A stretch of 16,447 bases of DNA. Source: Calditrichota bacterium (lineage in GTDB: Bacteria > Zhuqueibacterota > Zhuqueibacteria > Residuimicrobiales > Krinioviventaceae). The DNA lies in assembly GCA_003818595.1 (NCBI GenBank), contig RPQV01000020.1, positions 1-16,447 on the forward strand. The letters run 5' to 3'. Below are positions 1 to 7,809 of the stretch, piece after piece. Positions within the stretch are counted from its first letter, which is position 1. Each line of letters opens with the position of its first letter. The translations under genes were made by a program, and so were the position numbers. Under the pieces are notes generated by a model, which was not told the origin of the DNA, did no database searches, and worked only from the letters and a program-made list of their open reading frames with translations.

Positions 1-1
1 C

Positions 2-682
2 ATAAGCGTTATCGTTTTATTCACCGGCTTGACTCTGTGGGAATTCCTGCGTCATCGCCCTGAACATCCTTTTAGAGACAGACGTTTCATGTTTTTCATC
101 TATATTCTGATACCTGTGCAGACGCTTTTTGCTCACAACTGGCTGACGATTCCCTATTATCTTGATCGCGCATTTCGAGGTACCTGGGTGGGAAATTATT
201 GGGAAATCTTTGCCAATATTAATCCAATCATCATCTTTATTTTAACTCCCATCATTGCCGGATTGACCGCGCGAGCCAATGTTTATCGAATGATGATCTA
301 TGGAACATTAGTCATGGCGTTGCCGACATTTCTCTTGGCGCTCGGTCCCATCCCTTCGCTTTTTTTGATCTACATCATCATCATGTCAATAGGTGAAGCG
401 ATGTGGCAGCCCCGATTCCTGCAATGGGTCGCCGAGATCGCTCCGGAGGGGCAAACCGGCGCCTACATGGGGATTGGTCAGTTTCCATGGTTTTTAACCA
501 AAGTGATCACATCACTCTATTCCGGTTACTTTGTCGCTCATTATATTCCGCGTCCTGAACTGGGACTGATTCAAAAGACAGGAACAATGTGGCTGATTTA
601 CGCTTTTATAGCCATGCTGTCACCAACGGCCCTATGGTTTGCGAAAAAATGGATGAGCAAAGGGATGAAAAACAAGGCCTAA
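2..682 (+). CDS. MFS transporter, C-terminal part (5' end outside window)
   Basis: The frame is open from the left edge with no stop, so this is the C-terminal part of a longer gene whose start is not in the window. The visible ~226 residues hold about five to six hydrophobic helices, for example around PIIIFILTPIIAGL, FLIYIIIMSIGEAMW and the final MWLIYAFIAMLSPTALWF, and then a basic cytoplasmic tail. The stretch GEAMWQPRFLQWVAEIAPEG followed by GAYMGIGQFPWFLTK resembles the second half of a large major facilitator subfamily in which an APEG-type loop follows a helix. The substrate cannot be named. lgt begins 3 nt after the stop, so the two genes are probably co-transcribed and translationally coupled. 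The family call rests on topology and general resemblance rather than on a diagnostic motif. Confidence 0.72.
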   Translation: MSVIVLFTGLTLWEFLRHRPEHPFRDRRFMFFIYILIPVQTLFAHNWLTIPYYLDRAFRGTWVGNYWEIFANINPIIIFILTPIIAGLTARANVYRMMIYGTLVMALPTFLLALGPIPSLFLIYIIIMSIGEAMWQPRFLQWVAEIAPEGQTGAYMGIGQFPWFLTKVITSLYSGYFVAHYIPRPELGLIQKTGTMWLIYAFIAMLSPTALWFAKKWMSKGMKNKA

Positions 683-685
683 TCA

Positions 686-1516
686 ATGGATTTCTGGCAG
701 CATTTACCCGAAAAGATCAATCCAATCATTTTTACCGCAGGCCCGCTGCAGTTTCGCTGGTATGGATTCATGTATGTCGTCGCCTTTTCGGTAACATATC
801 TACTGCTCATTCACCGCATCAAATCTGAATCCGGCAAAATAACGCGGGAGGTTTTGAATCACTATTTTAGTTGGCTGATCGGCGGCGTTTTATTGGGCGG
901 ACGACTGGGATATATTATCTTCTATGACGCTGCGACTCTGCTGCGGCAGCCGCTGGCCGTCATCCTTCCCTTTTCCTTTCAAAATGGAGTGCAGTTCACC
1001 GGCATTTCCGGCATGTCCTATCATGGAGGGCTCATCGGCGTTGTCATCGCAACTCTCTATTTTGCTCGTCGACAGCAGATCAGTTTCTGGGATTTGGCCG
1101 ACCTATTGACGCCGGTCGTACCCATTGCCTACACTTTTGGCCGATTGGGCAATTTTCTGAATGGTGAATTGTATGGTCGCGTGACGAGCGTACCCTGGGG
1201 CATGTATTTCCCCATCGATTCCTCAAGGCAATTGCGACATCCGTCACAGCTTTATGAAGCCCTTTTTGAAGGGATATTTCTATTTATCATGCTTTGGTCA
1301 CAGCGCAAGATGCCATCGCTGAATCGGCTTTATCTCCCGCTCTATCTTTTGGGTTACGGATTCGTTCGGTTTTTTATCGAGTTTGTACGCGAGCCCGACG
1401 CCCATTTAGGCGTTTTCTTTGGCCTGCTCACCATGGGCCAGATTCTTTGCCTGCTGATGATTTCTGCCGCCATTGTCCTGATGGTATTACTCGTTCAACA
1501 TCGTCAGTCCGGATAA
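686..1516 (+). CDS. lgt: Prolipoprotein diacylglyceryl transferase
   Basis: Lgt moves a diacylglyceryl group from phosphatidylglycerol to the lipobox cysteine of prelipoproteins. It acts at the cytoplasmic membrane and is the first step of lipoprotein maturation. The 276-aa product has the usual length and multi-helix layout. Visible family motifs are SYHGGLIG (residues 111-118, with the conserved His), FGRLGNFLNGELYGR (151-165, the Lgt signature with the essential Arg), RHPSQLYEA (184-192) and RFFIEFVREPD (218-228). The ATG lies 3 nt after the MFS stop, with AAGG about 8 nt upstream, which suggests coupling. A short inverted repeat, CGGATAAATCCG, spans the TAA stop codon. Its presence agrees with the lipoprotein-rich envelope of a diderm bacterium. 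Confidence 0.97.
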   Translation: MDFWQHLPEKINPIIFTAGPLQFRWYGFMYVVAFSVTYLLLIHRIKSESGKITREVLNHYFSWLIGGVLLGGRLGYIIFYDAATLLRQPLAVILPFSFQNGVQFTGISGMSYHGGLIGVVIATLYFARRQQISFWDLADLLTPVVPIAYTFGRLGNFLNGELYGRVTSVPWGMYFPIDSSRQLRHPSQLYEALFEGIFLFIMLWSQRKMPSLNRLYLPLYLLGYGFVRFFIEFVREPDAHLGVFFGLLTMGQILCLLMISAAIVLMVLLVQHRQSG

Positions 1517-1521
1517 ATCCG
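1510..1521 (+). repeat. Short inverted repeat over the lgt stop codon
   Basis: CGGATAAATCCG reads as CGGA-TAAA-TCCG, a 4-bp stem whose tetraloop contains the TAA stop codon (the two ends agree over 5 bp). No T-tract follows, so it is not a classical intrinsic terminator. On its own it could easily occur by chance. It is listed because similar stop-codon repeats follow rpsI, frr and the methyltransferase gene. Confidence 0.3.
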
Positions 1522-1652
1522 ATCCGATACATTCAAAATTCCGCAAATCCATCGCTTCTTCAAAATCCCCCCAACTATTGGAGCAGGTGTTTATTTCGCC
1601 TTCATCAAATCCATCAGACTTTGAGTGAGCGCATCACCTGTCGAACCGACGC

Positions 1653-3644
1653 TCATTTCTTTCCTTTGGTGATGCCATCCCAATCATCGGTGCGGAAAGG
1701 CAAAGCCGGTAATCCTTCTCTATTATACAGATTGCAGATTGGATTGTCAGCCCAGGCGTAACGTACTGCAACCGGACGAGAAATGTCTGGATGAGAAACC
1801 AGTATGGTATTTCCGTCGATCGTTGCATCCGCCCAGACAAATACTTTATCTTCGCCGGCAACGGCAAACCCGGTGAGTTTGTCGCCCAAAGCCATCAGAC
1901 CGCTACCGACATGATCAAAATGGAGGCGAATTTTATTATCTTCAAAACTCATCGACTGATAAATGGGGCCAGAGTAGATGACTTTATGCTGATAGACCTT
2001 CGCCAAAGCATTCAGCGCCAAACGATAGCCGACATCCTGTTTGTTTTTGGGATGAATATCTTTGGCATCTCCAATATCGATGGCCACAGCCATTCCCGTT
2101 GCAGGTAGAGAAAGAGTCATTGACTGAGCTTCCCGCAATTCTGCCCATTCGCTATCGGCAGGATGGTCAAGCGATGGTTGAAAATTCGCCAATTGGACAA
2201 ACAAAAAGGGGAAATCACCCAGCTGCCAATTTACCCTCCAAGATTGTATCATCGTCGGGAACAATTCGCGATATTGATAGGCGCGGCCTGCGTTGGCCTC
2301 TCCTTGGTACCAAATGGCCCCCCTGATGGCAAAAGGCATCAGCGGTTTGCTCATGGCATTATACAGCACAGTTGGGCGATACGGACTGTCCGGTGATTGA
2401 GGTCGCGGCGGGATATCGGTGATGCTTATACTGGAGCGATAGCGCCACTTACCGGCAAGATCAATCTGCTTTCCCGAACTGTTGATCAATTGCAGCTGTT
2501 CTTTGGAACCCCACACTCCTCCACCCCCCCCTGTATCAAGCACTCGAATGGCAATGACGTTATCCCCTGGCTTTAATTTATCGCCGGAGATGGCATATTC
2601 GCGGGGAATATTATAACCGTCAGTTGATCCGACCTGCTGACCATTGACAAAAGTGATATCCTGATCATCTATTGGTCCGAGCCTGAGGGTCCATGTCTCT
2701 GTCGGTAAAGTCGACGGCAAGGTGAAGGTTTTTCGGAACCATACAATTCCATCGAAATCAGCCAATCCGGCACTTTCCCATAAAACCGGCAAATTCATTT
2801 CATTCCATGCGCTTTCATCAAGGGCAACACTTTCCCATGTTGCGCTGTCAGCCATGGCCGACTGCACCTTTTGCTCAACCAGGGCTTGCCATTCCGCCAG
2901 TTTGTCATCATATTCAACTTTCATTTGCGCTTCCGATGCAGCACTCGTCTGCATCGATTCGATGATCGGCGCATAGTCTGCGAGCGACGTCAACGAACCT
3001 GCCGACGTCCATGCTTCCGCGGGAGTTCCCCCCCAAGAAGAGTGTATCAATCCAATGGGTACAGACAGATCTTTATAAAGAGCACGACCAAAAAAATAAC
3101 CGACGGCACTGAACTGGGGAATGGTCTGGGGTGAACATTCAACCCAAGGAGACGCTGATACATCCTCTTGAGGGAAGAGACTCATGGCGTGATTCACCTG
3201 AAAAAGTCTGATTTGCGGCCATTGAGCCTGGGCGATCTCCCGTTCAAAATCGCGTATCTCTCCCCAACCGGCGAGGGGCATTTCCATGTTGGATTGACCA
3301 GAACAGAGCCAAACCTCACCCACAAAAACATTTTGGAGACGGATCGTATCTTTGCCGATAATGGTCATTTCAAATGGCCCACCAGCGGCAAGGCTGTCCA
3401 ATGTCACTCGCCAAGAGCTGTCCTCAGCAGCAACGGTCCCCTTTTTTTGTCCTTGGAACTGCACAGTCACTTTAGCAGTCGGTGTCGCCTTGCCCCAAAT
3501 CGGGACCTCCGTTTTCTGCTGCAGAACCATATTGTTTGTGAAAAGCGAAGGAAGGTTGATAGTGTCGGCGGGTTCAGCAAAATAGGAACATGACATTCCA
3601 ATGACCATCAAACAAAGGGTGAACAAGGTATATCGATTTCTCAT
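1653..3644 (-). CDS. Sialate O-acetylesterase, exported
   Basis: This is a GDSL/SGNH-type esterase of the sialate O-acetylesterase family. Such enzymes remove O-acetyl groups from sialic acids or from acetylated polysaccharides. Clear family blocks are VWLCSGQSNMEMPL (residues 111-124, nucleophile Ser118), HSSWGGTPAEAW (201-212), AIWYQGEANAG (443-453) and DIGDAKDIHPKNK (523-535, catalytic Asp529 and His531). A beta-sandwich segment near 300-380, similar to sugar-binding domains of glycosidases, interrupts the esterase domain, as is usual in this family. The start chosen is the ATG at 3644, because GGAGGAG lies 6 nt upstream and a hydrophobic signal sequence follows directly. The longer frame to 3746 would bury that signal 34 residues inside. 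Cys19 could make it a lipoprotein, but GMSC is not a good lipobox. The mature length is about 640 aa. It stands alone, with no sialidase or glycan-uptake gene nearby, so the natural substrate is uncertain. Confidence 0.93.
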   Translation of the reverse strand: MRNRYTLFTLCLMVIGMSCSYFAEPADTINLPSLFTNNMVLQQKTEVPIWGKATPTAKVTVQFQGQKKGTVAAEDSSWRVTLDSLAAGGPFEMTIIGKDTIRLQNVFVGEVWLCSGQSNMEMPLAGWGEIRDFEREIAQAQWPQIRLFQVNHAMSLFPQEDVSASPWVECSPQTIPQFSAVGYFFGRALYKDLSVPIGLIHSSWGGTPAEAWTSAGSLTSLADYAPIIESMQTSAASEAQMKVEYDDKLAEWQALVEQKVQSAMADSATWESVALDESAWNEMNLPVLWESAGLADFDGIVWFRKTFTLPSTLPTETWTLRLGPIDDQDITFVNGQQVGSTDGYNIPREYAISGDKLKPGDNVIAIRVLDTGGGGGVWGSKEQLQLINSSGKQIDLAGKWRYRSSISITDIPPRPQSPDSPYRPTVLYNAMSKPLMPFAIRGAIWYQGEANAGRAYQYRELFPTMIQSWRVNWQLGDFPFLFVQLANFQPSLDHPADSEWAELREAQSMTLSLPATGMAVAIDIGDAKDIHPKNKQDVGYRLALNALAKVYQHKVIYSGPIYQSMSFEDNKIRLHFDHVGSGLMALGDKLTGFAVAGEDKVFVWADATIDGNTILVSHPDISRPVAVRYAWADNPICNLYNREGLPALPFRTDDWDGITKGKK

Positions 3645-3770
3645 ATACTCCTCCAAAGAAATCCGATTCGTTCTCATTTGTCTCTGACAATCAAAAATAA
3701 CCAAATAAAATCGGGATAGAAAGAAATATTTCAAATTTTTCAACAAGCGGGAATTTAATGATGATGGATG

Positions 3771-3799
3771 TTGACTTTGAATCCATCGGCGAGTAAATT
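3771..3799 (+). promoter_or_regulatory. Sigma70-like promoter of the rarD-type gene
   Basis: TTGACT (3771-3776) and TAAATT (3794-3799) are separated by exactly 17 nt. This gives a near-consensus housekeeping promoter with a transcription start expected near 3806. That start lies downstream of the first in-frame ATG (3803), which supports using the ATG at 3821. Confidence 0.55.
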
Positions 3800-3820
3800 A
3801 GAATGATAAAGAGGAAAATT

Positions 3821-4699
3821 ATGAATCGCGGCACATTATACGGCATCATCGCTTACGGTTTGTGGGGAATTCTACCGCTCTATTGGAAACTGTTGCAAGG
3901 CGTCCAGTCGCTTGAAATTCTTGCCCATCGAATTATCTGGTCGCTGTTATTTGTCATTTTGCTGCTGTTTTTGCAGAATAACTGGCGTTGGTTGAATCGA
4001 ATTATATCGAGACCGACGATTCTTTTATTTTTCAGCTCATCCGCGATATTACTGGCGGTGAATTGGCTTACCTTTATCTGGGCAGTGAATAATGGATTCA
4101 TTGTGGAAGCCAGTCTTGGATATTTCATCAATCCTTTGCTGAATGTGCTTCTGGGCGTGCTGTTTTTAAAGGAAAGACTGCGAATCGGGCAATCGGTTGC
4201 CTTGATGACAACCGCCTGTGGAGTCTCGTGGCTGACCATCCATTATGGCTCTTTCCCGTGGATTGCGCTGACGCTCGCCATCACGTTTGGTATTTATGGA
4301 TTATTACGGAAAATAGCCCCTTTGGATTCCATTGAGGGTCTTGCGCTTGAAACAGCGCTTTTAATGATCCCTGCAGTTTATGCATTATTTTACTTTGAAC
4401 AACAGCATACCGCTCAATTTCTCCACAATACTGTGGCGACAGGGTTGCTGTTCGCTGCCGGTATAATTACCTCCGTCCCATTGATCCTTTTTTCCTCGGC
4501 AGCACGACGCATTTCTCTCACGGCTTTAGGTTTTATCCAGTACATCGCCCCAACACTACAATTCCTTACCGGCATACTCATCTATCACGAACCATTCAAC
4601 AGTGCCCGTTTTGTCGGATTCAGCCTCATCTGGGCGGCATTGGCTCTCTATACTCTAGAAGGCCTGCATAACGCGCGGCGCCGGCAGCGATCATCCTAA
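3821..4699 (+). CDS. rarD: RarD-type EamA/DMT family permease
   Basis: This integral membrane protein of the drug/metabolite transporter superfamily has 292 aa and ten predicted helices. RarD proteins are usually called chloramphenicol-sensitivity proteins, but their natural substrate is not established. The sequence begins GTLYGIIAYGLWGILPLYWK. The most diagnostic block follows a VNWLTFIWAVNNG segment and reads EASLGYFINPLLNVLLGVLF before the basic loop LKERLR (residues about 96-121). A second EamA-like half follows from about residue 145, with GLLRKIAPLDSIEGLALET. The ATG at 3821 is preferred over that at 3803 because GAGG at 3811-3814 gives 6-nt spacing and because the predicted transcription start falls near 3806. 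It is transcribed divergently from the esterase gene and is probably monocistronic. Confidence 0.9.
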   Translation: MNRGTLYGIIAYGLWGILPLYWKLLQGVQSLEILAHRIIWSLLFVILLLFLQNNWRWLNRIISRPTILLFFSSSAILLAVNWLTFIWAVNNGFIVEASLGYFINPLLNVLLGVLFLKERLRIGQSVALMTTACGVSWLTIHYGSFPWIALTLAITFGIYGLLRKIAPLDSIEGLALETALLMIPAVYALFYFEQQHTAQFLHNTVATGLLFAAGIITSVPLILFSSAARRISLTALGFIQYIAPTLQFLTGILIYHEPFNSARFVGFSLIWAALALYTLEGLHNARRRQRSS

Positions 4700-4755
4700 A
4701 TCCTATTTCAGAAGCAGCAGTAATTTCTTTTATGGATGAGATTTTTTGATTTTGG

Positions 4756-4764
4756 TGTTATACT
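4756..4764 (+). promoter_or_regulatory. Possible extended -10 promoter of the prenyl synthase gene
   Basis: TGTTATACT matches the extended -10 form TGnTATAAT in all but one base. No recognisable -35 lies 17 nt upstream, which is common for extended -10 promoters. It would give a start near 4771 and a leader of about 36 nt to the ATG at 4807. Confidence 0.35.
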
Positions 4765-4806
4765 TGCCAAAATTAGACAAATGTTTGACACGTGATGGAG
4801 ATCGAA

Positions 4807-5721
4807 ATGAGTTTGTTCACTGATAAAACAATGGAATCTGCTTTCAAATATGCAAAATCTCAGACGGCACATTTCTCAAAGAGCTTTTTCTTTTCATCAC
4901 AAATTTTGCCTAAAGAAAAACGATGGGATACATTTGCGCTGTATAGTTTTTGCCGCTACGCCGACAATATCGTTGATCAACCGCGTGAACGAGCTGATGC
5001 AGAATTGTTCGATGAGATCGCATCTCTTGCCAGAGAACTGCAGATTGCCTATCGTCGAGGTGAATCAGAGCACCCCATTTTGAAACCATTTATACTGGTC
5101 TCTCTGAAAAGGGACATTCCGATCGAATATGCACTGGACTTGCTTGATGGTGTAAAAATGGATCTGTTAAAAAATCGTTATGAAAGCTTTGCGGATCTGT
5201 ATGAATTTGCTTATCGCGTCGCGGGTGTCGTCGGTCTAATGATGACTTTTGTCATGGGCTTTAAAAACAAAGAAACCCTGATTTATGCTGAGAAATTAGG
5301 CATTGCCATGCAACTGACTAATATTCTGCGAGATATTCAAGAAGATAAAAACATGAACCGCATTTATCTGCCGCTGCAGGAATTGAAGCAATTTGGTTTA
5401 ACTGAACAAGACATTCTGCTGGAAAACTTTAGCTATGATATGTACCACTTTATGAAATTCCAGGTTGAGCGTGCCGACCGTTACTTTGAGGAATCGTACC
5501 CAGGGATAGCTCTGTTGGATCGAGATTCGCAGTTCGCTATTTATTCTGCAGCAAAAATATATCGCGGCATACTGCGACAGATCGAAGAGCGTGGTTATAA
5601 TCCATTTTTAGGACGCGCCTTTGTCAGCCAACGTAAGAAATTAGCCATTCTGTTCAATGAGGTTCTGAAAACGCGTCTGCTCCAACCCGTTGCAACGATG
5701 ATGGCCTCCCTATTAAGTTAA
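4807..5721 (+). CDS. Squalene/phytoene synthase family protein
   Basis: Members of this family join two prenyl diphosphates head to head, making squalene or dehydrosqualene from farnesyl-PP or phytoene from geranylgeranyl-PP. The 304-aa product has the expected length. It shows the first aspartate-rich motif in YSFCRYADNIVD (Asp53 and Asp57), the substrate-binding YRVAGVVGLMM (136-146) and the second aspartate-rich motif AMQLTNILRDIQED (167-180, Asp176 and Asp180), followed by NRIYLP where GRxYLP is more usual. All residues needed for Mg-diphosphate binding appear present. The ATG at 4807 is chosen because GGAG lies 6 nt upstream; in-frame GTG 4792 and ATG 4795 have no such site. No crtI, hpn or squalene cyclase gene is beside it, so whether it feeds carotenoids or hopanoids/sterols cannot be told here. 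Confidence 0.9.
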   Translation: MSLFTDKTMESAFKYAKSQTAHFSKSFFFSSQILPKEKRWDTFALYSFCRYADNIVDQPRERADAELFDEIASLARELQIAYRRGESEHPILKPFILVSLKRDIPIEYALDLLDGVKMDLLKNRYESFADLYEFAYRVAGVVGLMMTFVMGFKNKETLIYAEKLGIAMQLTNILRDIQEDKNMNRIYLPLQELKQFGLTEQDILLENFSYDMYHFMKFQVERADRYFEESYPGIALLDRDSQFAIYSAAKIYRGILRQIEERGYNPFLGRAFVSQRKKLAILFNEVLKTRLLQPVATMMASLLS

Positions 5722-5826
5722 AACAGACTGCAAGAGTTTTTACAAAAAAAATACAATTATTAACTTTGATTTATCCTAAAAATTGCCAACTTTGTAATTA
5801 TTATTGTCATAGGAAGAGAGATTGTT

Positions 5827-7206
5827 ATGCGCATTTTTATTATATCTTTGCTTTACTGTTCTGCCGCTGTATCTGCAGGCGATTGGACGAACTATACAAC
5901 CGCCAACAGCGGTTTGGCGGGAAATCATGTACGTGCGGTCATTGTAGATCCTCAGGGTAACAAGTGGTTTGGCACAGATCAGGGATTGTCAGCTTATGAT
6001 GGAGTGAAATGGCTGACCTATATCCATGACGACAATCAGCAAACTCTGGCTGATAATTCTATCAATGATTTGGCCTTTGAAACATCATCATATGGACCGG
6101 AGCTGTGGATTGCCACCGATAATGGTGTATCAGTAATGGCCATTCCGTCAATCGATGCCGTAACCAAGGCGACGCCCTATCGCACCGATAATACGGGACT
6201 CATCGATAACAAGGTGACAGCGGCGGCAGTGGATCCATTGCGACATGAGCGGTGGTTTGGGACACCCAATGGCGTCTCTCGATTTAGTTCTTCCGGTTGG
6301 AGAAATTTTTCCATGTCCACGGTCCCCATACTCGCTTGGAATGATGTGACCGATATCGGCATTGATGTTGCCGGCGGGTGGAAATACATCTGCACCCAGA
6401 ACGGCATCCAAGAGATGAACGGCGTCTCCAGATTGCGCACCAAACTCGATGATGTTGATGCCATCACCTCTCCATCTCCCTACAATGTTGAATGGAGCGG
6501 CCTTTACTCTTCCATGGTTTATTCGGTCTTTGTCGATACCGACGGCACACAATGGTTTGGTACAGCAGAAGGATTCGCATATCACGATACGCTGGAAACC
6601 AAAGCCGGATGGGATCAGTTCACGACGGCCGAAGGATTAATCAACAATGTTGTCACATCGCTCATTAAAGGCAGTGACCAAGTTGTCTGGGTGGGCACAC
6701 TGGGTGGTCTTGCTCGATTTGAGTATCAGTTGGGCGAATTCGGCGTCGAATCGTACAAATTCACCCATTACACGACAGCAGATGGCCTGGTCAATAATGA
6801 GGTGACCGATATCACCTTCGATCTTGATGGTACCCTGTGGATTGCCACAGCCAATGGTGTGTCCCATTTTAGCGGCGTAACTGCCGGAGTATTGTCAGAG
6901 AGCGACTTGCATCCTCGAGAATATTTCCTGAACAACAACTATCCGAATCCGTTCAATGCGGGCACCACCATCCGATACGCAACGGCAGCATTTGGTCATG
7001 TCGAATTGACGATTTCCAACATGTACGGCCAGATCGTTCGCGGTTTGGTCAGCGCACAGCAAAACTCGGGAGATCATGCGGTATCATGGGATGGAAGGTT
7101 CAGCAATGGAGAAGCGGCGCCAACGGGCGTCTATATTGTGAACTTGAAGGTCGTTGCAGAAGGTAATCTGTTTTCTGATTCGAAAAAAATAGTGCTGGTT
7201 AAATGA
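5827..7206 (+). CDS. Secreted seven-repeat beta-propeller protein with T9SS sorting tail
   Basis: The 459-aa product starts with a short signal peptide (residues 1-17, cleavage likely after VSA). Seven repeats of the two-component-regulator propeller type (Reg_prop) follow, each with a pattern like V..I..D..G..W.GT..G...F. They sit near residues 33-60, 77-106, 128-155, 172-200, 230-255, 273-299 and 323-349, enough for one closed seven-bladed propeller. A linker leads to a C-terminal domain at about 365-459 that begins YPNPFNAGTTIRY and contains GVYIVNL near its end. This is the FlgD-like T9SS type A sorting domain. The protein is therefore probably exported by Sec, carried over the outer membrane by type IX secretion, and released or surface-bound. 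No histidine kinase or DNA-binding domain is fused, unlike in hybrid sensors with the same propeller. The ligand is unknown. GGAAGAGAG lies about 6 nt before the ATG. Confidence 0.9.
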   Translation: MRIFIISLLYCSAAVSAGDWTNYTTANSGLAGNHVRAVIVDPQGNKWFGTDQGLSAYDGVKWLTYIHDDNQQTLADNSINDLAFETSSYGPELWIATDNGVSVMAIPSIDAVTKATPYRTDNTGLIDNKVTAAAVDPLRHERWFGTPNGVSRFSSSGWRNFSMSTVPILAWNDVTDIGIDVAGGWKYICTQNGIQEMNGVSRLRTKLDDVDAITSPSPYNVEWSGLYSSMVYSVFVDTDGTQWFGTAEGFAYHDTLETKAGWDQFTTAEGLINNVVTSLIKGSDQVVWVGTLGGLARFEYQLGEFGVESYKFTHYTTADGLVNNEVTDITFDLDGTLWIATANGVSHFSGVTAGVLSESDLHPREYFLNNNYPNPFNAGTTIRYATAAFGHVELTISNMYGQIVRGLVSAQQNSGDHAVSWDGRFSNGEAAPTGVYIVNLKVVAEGNLFSDSKKIVLVK

Positions 7207-7257
7207 GAGGAATTGCTAAAGCGATAGCGAAAAATAATCAAGCCTCAAAACTCTTTC

Positions 7258-7599
7258 TCATTTCTCATCAAACAGTGAAAAAACATTATCACGATTTTCA
7301 CCAGGGGGTGTCTTTGATTTTGCCGACGGCTCGATCGGCTTTTCTTCTTCCGGAGCCTGTACACGTTTTATCTGCAGAGAGACGCCATTCATGGTGAACG
7401 GTTGTCCACGCATCTGTTCATCATCTAAAATCCAGCTCATTGTCTTCAGGGGAATCGCCAGGACTAAAAAATTCAGTTGCCACCAATTTTTCTTTCGATC
7501 CGGTTCAATATGTTCAATTCTCGCGAAGAACCCGGGTTCATCTTCGACGTAAATGATGATGACTTCTCCAACTTGGAATCTGTCGCCGTATTGAATCAT
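7258..7599 (-). CDS. Small conserved-looking protein of unknown function
   Basis: I do not recognise a named domain. The 113-aa product has a compact first part (about residues 1-80) that looks like a small beta-rich fold: GDRFQVGEVIIIYVEDEPGF, then FARIEHIEPD, KNWWQLNFLVLAIP, MSWILDDEQMRG and FTMNGVSLQIKRV. A charged, proline-rich and probably disordered tail follows (81-113). There is no signal peptide or membrane helix, so it should be cytoplasmic. The ATG at 7599 is preferred to the TTG at 7623 because GAGAG sits just upstream and because the TTG would fall inside the predicted -10 box. It has its own promoter, and it is convergent with the propeller gene and divergent from pyrR. Reading-frame length, a start with promoter and RBS, and a strongly patterned sequence argue for a real gene. 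The general look recalls short uncharacterised proteins of deltaproteobacteria and candidate phyla, from memory only. Confidence 0.75.
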   Translation of the reverse strand: MIQYGDRFQVGEVIIIYVEDEPGFFARIEHIEPDRKKNWWQLNFLVLAIPLKTMSWILDDEQMRGQPFTMNGVSLQIKRVQAPEEEKPIEPSAKSKTPPGENRDNVFSLFDEK

Positions 7600-7621
7600 G
7601 CTGCTCTCTTTCACATTGACC

Positions 7622-7649
7622 AATATAGCAAACTAGCCAATTTTAACAA
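7622..7649 (-). promoter_or_regulatory. Promoter of the small minus-strand gene
   Basis: Read on the minus strand, TTGTTA (7649-7644) and TATATT (7627-7622) are 16 nt apart. Transcription would begin near 7615, leaving a leader of about 15 nt before the ATG at 7599. Confidence 0.45.
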
Positions 7650-7749
7650 AAAAATCAAGGCATTTGCCCAGGCATCAAAACAAAGTCTCAATCGTCAAGT
7701 TTCCTCAATTAGGCATTGGAGGGCAATGTGATATTTTTCACTTTTTTAT

Positions 7750-7778
7750 TTGCAGGTTAAGAAAAAAAAAGTTAAACT
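7750..7778 (+). promoter_or_regulatory. Promoter of the pyrR-pyrB-pyrC operon
   Basis: TTGCAG (7750-7755) and TAAACT (7773-7778) are separated by 17 nt, including an A-tract. Transcription would start near 7785, only about 25 nt before the pyrR ATG. There is then no room for an anti-terminator/terminator leader of the Bacillus type. Confidence 0.45.
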
Positions 7779-7809
7779 GTATTCACTGAATATGAAGGAA
7801 AAAGCAGAT

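Noticed and set aside
1626..1655. TGAGCG / CGCTCA repeat in the convergent gap between lgt and the esterase as a bidirectional terminator
   Set aside because: The stem is only 6 bp with an 18-nt loop, and the following T-rich stretch is broken, so it is within what chance would give.
1294..1761. 155-codon plus-strand frame across the end of lgt and into the convergent esterase gene
   Set aside because: It overlaps two solid genes in other frames, and its product has no recognisable features.
5761..5768. TAACTTTG as a Bacteroidota-type -7 box (TAnnTTTG) for the propeller gene
   Set aside because: No matching -33 TTTG lies 19-21 nt upstream, and several other genes here have ordinary sigma70-like promoters.
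6148..6585. 145-codon minus-strand frame inside the propeller gene
   Set aside because: It is antisense to well-formed propeller repeats and its cysteine- and histidine-rich translation is typical of a shadow.
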